A stretch of DNA of 64,000 bases from Terribacillus saccharophilus (GTDB lineage Bacteria > Bacillota > Bacilli > Bacillales > Amphibacillaceae): the NCBI RefSeq assembly GCF_002272745.1, contig NZ_NPBD01000007.1, positions 682,001 to 746,000 of the forward strand. The letters are read 5' to 3'. Position numbers and translations under genes: made by a program. Each line of letters starts with the position of its first letter. Within the stretch, counting starts at the first letter, position 1. Below, in pieces: positions 49,957-57,699 of this stretch. A model generated the notes under the pieces. The model saw nothing but the letters and a program-made list of their open reading frames with translations, was not told the DNA's origin and did no database searches.

Positions 49957-51864
49957 ATGCTGCAACCGAGACTATTAGAATTATTGACTTTTTTGTCATC
50001 TGAATCACGTACGCTGACAGCAGATGAGCTGGCAAGGAAACTGGCTGTTTCAGAGCGGACAGTGCGTTCTGATATCAAGCTGCTGCAGCAGGAGCTGCCA
50101 GCCGACTACGCAAAAATTGAATCCTTACGAGGTAAAGGCTATCAGTTGATTGTCATTAAGGAAAAACTATTTCAGCAGTACCTGCAGGAAACTATTCGAG
50201 TGAAACAGGAGCGTCTGTATACGCGGGTAGAGACACCTGCAGAAAGAGTGAATCATCTTATGCAGCTATTACTCTTAGCCGATAGTTTTATCAAGATGGA
50301 AGATTTGGCGCAAGCTTGTTTCGTCAGTTTTCCGACTGTACAAAACGATCTCAAGCAAGTGCGATCTTTATTGCAGCAATCAGGGCTGGATCTGCAGAAA
50401 AAGCCGAAGTACGGCATTCGGATTGCGGGAACAGAGACAGAAAAACGGTATTTCCTGTCTGCGTTCTTTTCGAAGCAGGCTAGTTGGCATAAGCCGTACA
50501 GCTTACCGGATGCTATCGTCTCTGAGGCGGAAATTCGCTATGTGCATGATATTGTGCATAAGTTTGTGACGGAAAACCAATTGATGCTGTCGGATGTAGC
50601 TGTGCAGAACTTGGTTACGCATATTGCGATTGCCTGCCGGCGTATCAAGGATGAACAATATGTTGAACTCGCACCTGATGCTATGCAAGATATTATCCAG
50701 CAGCCGGCCTTCCGGGAAGCAGCCCAGCTTACCGCTATGCTTGAAGCGGAGCTTCATCTGTTTTTCCCGCAGGTGGAAGTAGCATATATGACGATCCATT
50801 TGATGGGAACGGATTATGTCTCCAAGAGTAAATTGGATGGCCATATAGGGATGCCGGACTTGGCAGCAGCAATTGTAGCGAGGATCTATGATAAGACAGG
50901 GTTAGATCTCAGGTTGGATCAGGAGCTGCTGCATGGATTGAGTTTGCATCTCAAACCAGCTGTACACCGCCACCTGTATGGTATGAATGTAAGGAATCCA
51001 CTGCTGGAGGATATCAAGCGGCATTATCCGCTTGCGTTTGAAGCAGCTGTCATTGGTGCTTGTGCAGTAGAAAAAGAGATTAGCATTCAGCTGGCTGAGG
51101 AGGAAATCGGTTATTTGGCACTGCATATCGGTGCTGCCCTAGAGCGGAGCAGGCAAACGGGGCGGAAAATCAGATGTTTGCTAGTCTGTGCATCAGGTGC
51201 AGGCAGTGCCCAGCTGCTGCGGTATAAGCTGCAATCTCTTTTTCCGGACAAGTTGGACATTATTGATACGATAGAATATTATCGCCTGCTGCGTGAAAAA
51301 GAATGGGATGCTGACTTGATTATCAGTACAATTCCGATTGAATCGACGGTCACACCATTGCCTGTCATCCTTGTACCGGTCATCTTGGATAAAGAAGCGA
51401 TTTCGAAACTGGAAGCTTATCTGCATTTTGGTCAGCAACTCCGCTACATCAAGCCAGCTTATGTATTTCTGCAGCAGGATTTACGGAGTCAGGAAGAAGT
51501 TTTAACTTATTTAACAGAGGTACTGCAATCTGATGGGAAGGTTGGGGAGGATTTTCTTGCTGCTGTATACGAGAGAGAGTCTATGGCGCCAACAAGTTTT
51601 GGGAATTTTGTAGCTGTGCCGCATCCGATTGAAGCTATAGTGGAAGAGACTTTGTGGGTTATCTGCACCTTGAAACAGCCGATAGACTGGGCAGGTAAGC
51701 AAGTGCGGTTTGTGTGTCTTTTATGTATCGAGAAGGAAAGCGATGAGGATTTTACCGGCATGTACCAGCAGCTTGTACGCATTATTGAGGAGCCGGAACA
51801 TGTTCAAAAATTGTTAAAGGCCGAGTCATATGAGGACTTCCATAAGGCGCTTGTATCAATATAA
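49957..51864 (+). CDS. licR: LicR-type multidomain PRD transcriptional activator
   Basis: A 635-residue regulator. In order: a DeoR/HTH_11 domain (LTADELARKLAVSERTVRSDI), an Mga-type second helix-turn-helix (QACFVSFPTVQNDLKQV), two PRD domains (HIAIACRRIKDEQ and HLKPAVHRHLYGM regions), an EIIB-like domain (LLVCASGAGSAQLL, with Cys near residue 410) and a C-terminal EIIA-like domain with GNFVAVPHPIEA as its His site. Phosphorylation by PTS proteins tunes activity. Placement after licBCA matches LicR-controlled operons. ATG with GGGGGTGA ahead. Confidence 0.92.
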   Translation: MLQPRLLELLTFLSSESRTLTADELARKLAVSERTVRSDIKLLQQELPADYAKIESLRGKGYQLIVIKEKLFQQYLQETIRVKQERLYTRVETPAERVNHLMQLLLLADSFIKMEDLAQACFVSFPTVQNDLKQVRSLLQQSGLDLQKKPKYGIRIAGTETEKRYFLSAFFSKQASWHKPYSLPDAIVSEAEIRYVHDIVHKFVTENQLMLSDVAVQNLVTHIAIACRRIKDEQYVELAPDAMQDIIQQPAFREAAQLTAMLEAELHLFFPQVEVAYMTIHLMGTDYVSKSKLDGHIGMPDLAAAIVARIYDKTGLDLRLDQELLHGLSLHLKPAVHRHLYGMNVRNPLLEDIKRHYPLAFEAAVIGACAVEKEISIQLAEEEIGYLALHIGAALERSRQTGRKIRCLLVCASGAGSAQLLRYKLQSLFPDKLDIIDTIEYYRLLREKEWDADLIISTIPIESTVTPLPVILVPVILDKEAISKLEAYLHFGQQLRYIKPAYVFLQQDLRSQEEVLTYLTEVLQSDGKVGEDFLAAVYERESMAPTSFGNFVAVPHPIEAIVEETLWVICTLKQPIDWAGKQVRFVCLLCIEKESDEDFTGMYQQLVRIIEEPEHVQKLLKAESYEDFHKALVSI

Positions 51865-51867
51865 AAA

Positions 51868-51896
51868 TAGCTGCCTCAGATGGGCAGCTGTTTTTA
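51868..51896. terminator. Terminator after licR
   Basis: TAGCTGCC, 7-nt loop, GGCAGCTG followed by TTTTTA; it also covers the stop codon region of the convergent small membrane protein gene. Confidence 0.8.
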
Positions 51897-52160
51897 GTTC
51901 GTGGAAGGCTCGACTTTACCGCTCTGACGGGCAAGCTTCATATTCGCACGTTTTGCCATTTTATAGGCGTCATAGATATTATAGATCCAGAAAATGAAAA
52001 ACGTGAACAGACCGACAACAAACCACATCAGGAACAAGTTGATCAGATTGATCAGGACGAAGATTGTCCCTTTCAGATTCTGTTGATTATAAAACTGACC
52101 CAAGCCAGCAAATAGAAAGCTCAATAGTGCCGCAACGAGCGGGGTTCTTTTGAATTCCAT
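51894..52160 (-). CDS. Small membrane protein, TM2-like
   Basis: An 88-residue protein with two hydrophobic stretches and the motif ALLSFLFAGLGQFYNQQ, close to the glycine/aromatic motif of TM2-domain and related small membrane proteins, followed by a basic tail. RBS GAGGTG 5-6 bp before ATG. It stands alone between convergent licR and a divergent NTF2-like gene. Function unknown. Confidence 0.75.
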   Translation of the reverse strand: MEFKRTPLVAALLSFLFAGLGQFYNQQNLKGTIFVLINLINLFLMWFVVGLFTFFIFWIYNIYDAYKMAKRANMKLARQSGKVEPSTN

Positions 52161-52304
52161 TTTGTCACCTCATCTTTAAAATACTTTACCAGTTTTCACA
52201 ATTGTATACAAATGCGGTCGGCAAGTCTTTTTTGTTGTATTTTGAAACCCTTTTCATAGAATGGACGTAAGGATATAATTAAGAAAAAAGCGAGGCGAGT
52301 CGAG

Positions 52305-52661
52305 ATGGATGAACAGCTGCAAGTGAAAGAGACAATTCTGCAATTAGAAAGGTCCCTGCTGGAAGATGACACGAGACTATCGACAGACGCTGTCGGCAAT
52401 TTACTGACAGAAGACTTTTTGGAGCATGGATCATCCGGTCAATCATTCAGTAAAGTCGATATTGTCACAAATGGATTGGATTCAGTCGATTTGGATATCA
52501 GGGATTTTGATGTGCGTATTCTATCTGAGGACACAGTTCTCGCTACATTTCGGACTTGTGATACAGCCTCAGGAAAAGAACAGCTGCGAAGCTCCATTTG
52601 GCGTTATCAGCCGGGCGGCTGGCGGATGTTATTCCATCAAGGAACTCCAGCGGAAATATGA
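52305..52661 (+). CDS. DUF4440/NTF2-like protein
   Basis: The 118-residue product follows the NTF2-like pattern: N-terminal helices (ETILQLERSLLEDD), LLTEDFLEHGSSGQSF, a beta-rich centre (DIRDFDVRILSEDTVLATFRT) and SSIWRYQPGGWRMLFHQGTP at the end, typical of DUF4440. Such proteins may bind or act on small molecules. It is monocistronic, with RBS GAGGCGAG, and a strong terminator begins at its stop codon. Confidence 0.8.
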   Translation: MDEQLQVKETILQLERSLLEDDTRLSTDAVGNLLTEDFLEHGSSGQSFSKVDIVTNGLDSVDLDIRDFDVRILSEDTVLATFRTCDTASGKEQLRSSIWRYQPGGWRMLFHQGTPAEI

Positions 52662-52696
52662 AAAGGGCGGCCGCATGATGCGAGCCGCCCTTTTTT
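52661..52696. terminator. Bidirectional terminator between the NTF2-like and GH30 genes
   Basis: AAAAGGGCGGC, a loop that itself can pair (CGCA/TGCG), GCCGCCCTTTTTT. Confidence 0.92.
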
Positions 52697-52715
52697 ATGC
52701 TGAACATTATCATCG

Positions 52716-54152
52716 TTATTTATCCCAAACGAAGGTGATCGCAGATTGAGGGGCGAGTGTGTATTGGAGATACTGGTTCTCCTCTGCCATCTGGAACGTT
52801 TGCGTACTATCGCTTGTATTTGCTGCGAGCATGATGATTTTCTCTTCTTTTTGATCCCAAAAAGCGGCAGTTGAGAGATGCGGCAGCTCGGTACTTGAGA
52901 TACGAACTGCCCCTGGCTGGACAAACTTGCTAATATGGCCAAGAGCATAATATTCAACGTTTTTCTTGATGCTGCTCGTTTGGCTGTCGATTGTGACGAC
53001 GCCTCGGCAATTCGTACAGCCTCCATTTGTTGGTCCGCCTGTCTCATCCAGTGCCAAGTTCCATAAAAGCACCGTTTTTGCCCAATTCCGGGTTGTACCG
53101 ATGATTACCTGATCCATCAGCCAGCTTAAGTTATCTCCGAAATCCTCACTCCATGCCCCGCCGCTGCACTCTGTGAAGTAAATGCCCTTATCGGGATGAA
53201 GCAGATGTATTTCTTCAGTATCCCCAGGATTGCCTGCATAACAATGATAAGCAGTTCCTGCTGTATAATCTAATGCCCCATTTAGCACTGTCTCCGCGTA
53301 GTCTTTGCTGTTTTCCCAATTATGGTCATACGCAAGAATAGCTGTATCCAAACCAGCATCCTTAATTGCTGGCCCTAAAAAATTCTGGATAAAGTATTGC
53401 TGCTCTGCTGCGCCCATAGACATACTCGGATAGGCTGCTGTTTCAAACTGCGGCTCGTTTTGCACAGATAGCAGATCGATAGCTAATCCTTCCGCCTGGT
53501 AAGCCTTCAAATACCGTATAAAATAATCGGCGTAAATCTCATAGGTGCGTTGCTCTGTATAATTCAAATAGGAGCCATTAAATGTGTGCTCTCCGTATTT
53601 CAGCCATGGTGGTGCAGTCCATGGTGTGCCCATCAATCGCAGCTCGGGGTTGCTTATCTTTGCTAGTTTCAGCATGTTCATCACAGTTTGATCTGGTGCA
53701 GTGGAGAAATGCTGCAGCGGATCTTCAGCAGGCCCTTGTTGATCTGCATACGTGTAGGAAGAAGGATTCCCTGTATCATCTACACTGTAATCTGATGCTC
53801 CGATTGTGTGGCGCAAGTAGGATAAATGAATACCGGAGTCGGTGAACAAATCTTGTAATAGCATATCACGTTCTTTGGTCGTCAATTTATGTTCGAGCAG
53901 ATAGGCGCTTGATCCAGTCACTGCTGCTCCGAAGCCTTCCATTTGCTGATACGTTTTGTGCTGATCTATATAAATGGTTGGTACATCCTGCTTTTCATCC
54001 TGGAATAGTTTAGCAGGCTGTTTCTCGAGAAGGTGCTGTTCATCTCCGGTTGTCAGCCAGCTGTTTGCTAGGGGAGGAGGTTCTTTAAACCTATCCAGCA
54101 GGAGGAAAAAGCATAGGATGATTAACAGAAGGAAAACGAGTCTTTTCATCAT
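52716..54152 (-). CDS. Membrane-anchored GH30 beta-glycosidase
   Basis: A 478-residue protein with an N-terminal transmembrane anchor (about residues 4-20) and a GH30 barrel plus beta-sandwich. Acid/base Glu is in LLSVQNEPQFETAAYP, nucleophile Glu in IYFTECSGGAW; MEGFGAAVTGSSAYL is the usual N-terminal motif and GHISKFVQPGAVRI marks the sandwich domain. The family includes glucosylceramidases and endo-beta-1,6-glucanases; the latter fits the beta-glucan context. The ATG at 54149 has better spacing to AAGGAG than the first ATG at 54152. It lies just downstream of the GH3 gene's terminator and probably depends on read-through. Confidence 0.88.
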   Translation of the reverse strand: MMKRLVFLLLIILCFFLLLDRFKEPPPLANSWLTTGDEQHLLEKQPAKLFQDEKQDVPTIYIDQHKTYQQMEGFGAAVTGSSAYLLEHKLTTKERDMLLQDLFTDSGIHLSYLRHTIGASDYSVDDTGNPSSYTYADQQGPAEDPLQHFSTAPDQTVMNMLKLAKISNPELRLMGTPWTAPPWLKYGEHTFNGSYLNYTEQRTYEIYADYFIRYLKAYQAEGLAIDLLSVQNEPQFETAAYPSMSMGAAEQQYFIQNFLGPAIKDAGLDTAILAYDHNWENSKDYAETVLNGALDYTAGTAYHCYAGNPGDTEEIHLLHPDKGIYFTECSGGAWSEDFGDNLSWLMDQVIIGTTRNWAKTVLLWNLALDETGGPTNGGCTNCRGVVTIDSQTSSIKKNVEYYALGHISKFVQPGAVRISSTELPHLSTAAFWDQKEEKIIMLAANTSDSTQTFQMAEENQYLQYTLAPQSAITFVWDK

Positions 54153-54164
54153 TATCTCCTTACA

Positions 54165-54197
54165 AAAACATCCTGCAGGGTATCTGCAGGATGTTTT
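54165..54197 (-). terminator. Terminator between GH3 and GH30 genes
   Basis: AAAACATCCTGCAG, loop GGTAT, CTGCAGGATGTTTT. On the minus strand the T-tract TTTTTG is followed within a few bases by the AAGGAG of the GH30 gene, leaving no space for a separate promoter. Confidence 0.88.
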
Positions 54198-54204
54198 CTT
54201 TTTG

Positions 54205-56853
54205 TTATGGCAAGGTTACTGTACCTTTTAATCTAACATCTTCAGAAGAGCTGCCCACATAGACAGGCACTTCGCCAGAAGGCATAACCCATTCATTTTT
54301 CGTTTCATCATAATAAGAGAATGCTTTCGGATCAAGCTTAATCTTAACAGACTTCTGTTTACCAGCTTTCAGCTCAACTTTTTCAAAGCCGGCTAACTGC
54401 TTTTCAGGTGTTTCTACATCGTTTGTAGGTAGTTCACCTGCATATACCTGGACGACTTCTGCGCCTTTTGTATCTCCGGTGTTACGAAGGTTAAGTTTTA
54501 CTTCAATGCTAGTATCATCTTTCTTATGCTTCACTTTTGTATGCAGATTGCGATATTTGAAGTCGGTATAAGAAAGACCATATCCGAATGGATAAGCTAC
54601 TTCTAAGTTTTGTTTGTCATAGCCGCGATAGCCAACGAATACACCTTCTGAGTAGTTGTTTACGCCATTCGTACCAGGGAATTGGTCTTCGCTGCTAGTT
54701 GGCGTCTTGTCTTCATCGACAGGGAATGTAACTGGAAGCTTACCAGATGGGTTGACGTCTCCAAAGAGGACATCCGCAATGGCATTTCCTTGCTCTTGAC
54801 CAGGATACCAAGCTTGAACGATAGCTTTGACATCGTCCTGCCAGTCTCCCATTTCAATTGCGATTCCGCTCTCATTCACGACAATTGTGTTTTCATTTAC
54901 TTTTGACACTTCTTCAATCAGCTGCTGCTGGTTGTTTGGCAGTGCCATGTCGGAACGATCTGTATACCCTTCGCTATCATACGTACGTGTTACAATGACA
55001 GCTTTATCTGCTTTCTTGGCAGCTTTGACAGCTTCTTTGATCTGTTCGTCGACAGCACCTTTTGCAGGTTCCCAACCGAATCTCACTTGACCGCCATAAT
55101 CACGGCCATCTCCAGTTTTATAATCTGTTTGATATTCGATTTTGATATTATGCTGCTCGCCTTTTTTCAATTCTACTTCAACGGATTTTGTTCCAAGTTC
55201 TTTTCCTTCATTATCGACAATCAGCTTGCCATCCAAATAAAGTTTACTTGTACCGAAGCTAGTAGTGGATAGATTATATGTTCCATTCTTTGGGGCTTCA
55301 ATAACACCAGTCCAGCGAGCGGACATCATGCCATTCAAGTCTGTTGGCAGTTTGTCCAGTTTAGGTGACTGAGAGTTAAAGCCTTCATAGTTATAGAATC
55401 CAAGGTTCATGTTAACTTGTCTGTCTGTACGTTCGTGTGATGGATTTCCTTCAAAGTTCTTATTCGTCCAGTATTCTGCTTTTAATCCATTCTCAGATGC
55501 ATCTTTTGCAGTGTGCAGCAGGGAAGAAGGAACAGCGTCAGGTCCAGGCATCACATCGCCTGCACTGATTGGATCCGTTCCAGCTGTATAGCTGACTTCG
55601 GTATTTTTCCCAGCTTGGTTTTTGATACCTTCTAGCGGACTTACAGTATACGTAGGATTCACGAGCGAGCTTCCGCCGCCAGCTGCGGATGCATTATCTG
55701 CATCAGGTCCGATTACAGCAATGGAATCAGTATTGTCCTGGATTGGCAGAACATCTTTTTTGTTTTTCAGCAATACCATGCTTTCGGCAGCTATTTCACG
55801 AGCTGTTTGTCCATGGGCTGCTGTGTCGATCTGTTCATTCTGTGTCGGATGATCAATCAAGCCTTTATCGAACATTTGGTAAAGCAGTCGGTATGTGCTC
55901 TGATTGATTGTTTCTTCGCTCACTTGACCGTCTTTGACAGCTTGGAGCAGATTATCGCCCCATTTACCATCTGGTTCTCCTGGAGTTTCTAGATCAAGAC
56001 CGGAATTGATGGAGTTTGCCGTACTGATATTAGCACCATAATCACTCATAACAAAACCTTCGAAGTCTAGCTGATCACGAAGAAGATCAGTTAGTAATGT
56101 TTTGCTATCACAAGCATATTCTGTGTTCACTTTATTAAAGGAGCACATGATACTGCTAAGATCAGCATCTTCTATCGCTGCTTGGAATGGGCGTGCATAA
56201 ATCTCATTGATTGCACGTTCACTTGCCTGCGAATCATTTGTGAAACGCAATGTTTCCTGGTTATTCAGCAGGTAGTGTTTGGCAGTTGTCATAACATGAT
56301 TGTCTTGAACACCATTTATGTATGAAGTAGCCATGCGGGATTGCAGTACTGGATCTTCCCCTAAAGATTCGAAGTTACGGGAACCGAATGCGTTCCGCGC
56401 GATATCAAGGCCAGGTCCGAGCAGCACATTATGTGTCGTATTGAAAGCTTCGTTACCGAGCACATCTCCGTATGCAGCTGCTGCATCTGTATCCCATGAA
56501 GCTGCAAGGGCAATCGGAGCCGGCATTGCAGTTGATTGTTTGTTCTGTATATCTGGGTTAGCAATTCTGACCCCAGCCGGGCCGTCTGCCATTTTTAATT
56601 CAGGAATTCCGTATTTCTCCATTCCTTCATTGTAATATCCATAATAGTTATTCAAATTTCCTGTTATCAGATCGATCTTGTCCTCCAATGACATAGCATC
56701 AAGCAGGAGGTTTGTCCGTTTTTTAGGGGACAGATCTTCATTCATCCAAGGCTTATCTGTCTCTTCTGCAAAAGCTTGGAATGGAGATGCGATAAGTCCA
56801 ACAAGTAATACAGTAATAAATCCGATGATCGGAAAGCGGGTAAGCTTAGCCAA
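54205..56853 (-). CDS. Secreted GH3 beta-glucosidase with PA14 domain
   Basis: An 882-residue exported enzyme. A signal peptide spans about residues 1-29 (cleavage likely near AFAEE). The GH3 N-domain carries GIPELKMADGPAGVR and the nucleophile Asp in FEGFVMSDYGAN. A C-domain (VLLKNKKDVLPIQ) is interrupted by a PA14 domain (about residues 455-600; KAEYWTNKNFEG, GTYNLSTTSFGTSKLYLDG), and a fibronectin-III-like domain ends the protein (VVQVYAGELP). PA14-type GH3 enzymes include beta-glucosidases. TTG start with GAGGAGTGG upstream. It leads the GH3-GH30 unit and would release glucose or disaccharides from extracellular beta-glucans. Confidence 0.92.
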   Translation of the reverse strand: MAKLTRFPIIGFITVLLVGLIASPFQAFAEETDKPWMNEDLSPKKRTNLLLDAMSLEDKIDLITGNLNNYYGYYNEGMEKYGIPELKMADGPAGVRIANPDIQNKQSTAMPAPIALAASWDTDAAAAYGDVLGNEAFNTTHNVLLGPGLDIARNAFGSRNFESLGEDPVLQSRMATSYINGVQDNHVMTTAKHYLLNNQETLRFTNDSQASERAINEIYARPFQAAIEDADLSSIMCSFNKVNTEYACDSKTLLTDLLRDQLDFEGFVMSDYGANISTANSINSGLDLETPGEPDGKWGDNLLQAVKDGQVSEETINQSTYRLLYQMFDKGLIDHPTQNEQIDTAAHGQTAREIAAESMVLLKNKKDVLPIQDNTDSIAVIGPDADNASAAGGGSSLVNPTYTVSPLEGIKNQAGKNTEVSYTAGTDPISAGDVMPGPDAVPSSLLHTAKDASENGLKAEYWTNKNFEGNPSHERTDRQVNMNLGFYNYEGFNSQSPKLDKLPTDLNGMMSARWTGVIEAPKNGTYNLSTTSFGTSKLYLDGKLIVDNEGKELGTKSVEVELKKGEQHNIKIEYQTDYKTGDGRDYGGQVRFGWEPAKGAVDEQIKEAVKAAKKADKAVIVTRTYDSEGYTDRSDMALPNNQQQLIEEVSKVNENTIVVNESGIAIEMGDWQDDVKAIVQAWYPGQEQGNAIADVLFGDVNPSGKLPVTFPVDEDKTPTSSEDQFPGTNGVNNYSEGVFVGYRGYDKQNLEVAYPFGYGLSYTDFKYRNLHTKVKHKKDDTSIEVKLNLRNTGDTKGAEVVQVYAGELPTNDVETPEKQLAGFEKVELKAGKQKSVKIKLDPKAFSYYDETKNEWVMPSGEVPVYVGSSSEDVRLKGTVTLP

Positions 56854-57194
56854 TAGTATTCCACTCCTCTTTTAAATCTGTCAGACGTGGCGGCGTCTGT
56901 TGTCCTTGTCTAATGCTACGGAAACAAGAGAAGGAAGGGAATAGACGAATCTGTTTGTTTCTTCCATGGAGGTTTTCACGCCTAATACACTAAGAAAAGG
57001 GTATAACTAGGAAAAGTCCAGTGCTATACACGTACATTTGTAATCGTGCCGTAATGGGAATATATTCTTTCGGGTTCATGAGCCTATATTTTGGCTGATT
57101 ATGGGGTTAATTCATATGCTCCAAATAATTACTCATTCTTATAGTCATGCTTTTTCGGTTAAACAATATTTTTATCTATTCAGTAGGCAAAAGG
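56854..57194. other. Intergenic region between divergent GH3 and MarR genes
   Basis: AT-rich. It holds one clear element: CAGACG, TGGCGG, CGTCTG (56882-56899), a small hairpin in the GH3 leader. No gene was found. Promoters for GH3 could not be assigned with confidence. Confidence 0.5.
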
Positions 57195-57247
57195 TTTGAC
57201 TGCATATAGTTTAGGGTATAAACTGAATTGGTATAGGGGGTAAACTA
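57195..57247 (+). promoter_or_regulatory. Promoter and MarR-type operator of the marR-mmpL operon
   Basis: TTTGAC (57195-57200), 16-bp spacer, TATAAA (57217-57222). The dyad AGTTTA-N5-TAAACT (57208-57224) covers the -10, and a further half-site TAAACT sits at 57242-57247 next to the start codon. This fits autorepression by the MarR protein. Confidence 0.7.
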
Positions 57248-57249
57248 AT

Positions 57250-57699
57250 GTGAATAAATTGAAAGAAGCAATTGATCTCTTCAATGAGGTGTCATTCATG
57301 GCAACCGAATTGTTCCATAAGAAAGGCTCCGCGTATGACGTGTTCAAAGAGGTATCACCGCAGCAAGTCGGATTGATAAAAATTTTGAGCTTGTATGGAG
57401 CGTCCTCACCTGGCCATTTGGCTATCGTGCAGCAAGTACATAAGAGTGCGATTTCTAATCGGCTGAAAAAGCTGCATGAAAAGGGCTGGGTGGAATGGGT
57501 TGATTCAGAAGGGGATAAGCGGACGAAGCTTGTGCAAATTACAGAGGATGGGGAAGAGATTCTGAAACAAGCTGAGGAAGCTATTTATGATAGATTCTGC
57601 GGGCTTTTCGAGCATATTAAGGATGAAGACGTAGAAGCATTCATCCGCATTTTTACAGATGTAAAAGAACAGCTTAAAAAAGGGGAGAGAGAAAATTGA
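57250..57699 (+). CDS. MarR-family repressor (YdgG-like)
   Basis: The 149-residue protein has the MarR winged helix (HLAIVQQVHKSAISNRLKKLHEKGWVEWV, SEGDKRTKLVQITEDGEEIL) between N- and C-terminal dimerisation helices. GTG 57250 is the start; the overlapping ATG at 57248 runs directly into TGA. AGGGGG lies 9 bp upstream. The MMPL gene overlaps its stop by 4 bp. B. subtilis ydgG-ydgH has the same pairing. Confidence 0.92.
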   Translation: MNKLKEAIDLFNEVSFMATELFHKKGSAYDVFKEVSPQQVGLIKILSLYGASSPGHLAIVQQVHKSAISNRLKKLHEKGWVEWVDSEGDKRTKLVQITEDGEEILKQAEEAIYDRFCGLFEHIKDEDVEAFIRIFTDVKEQLKKGEREN

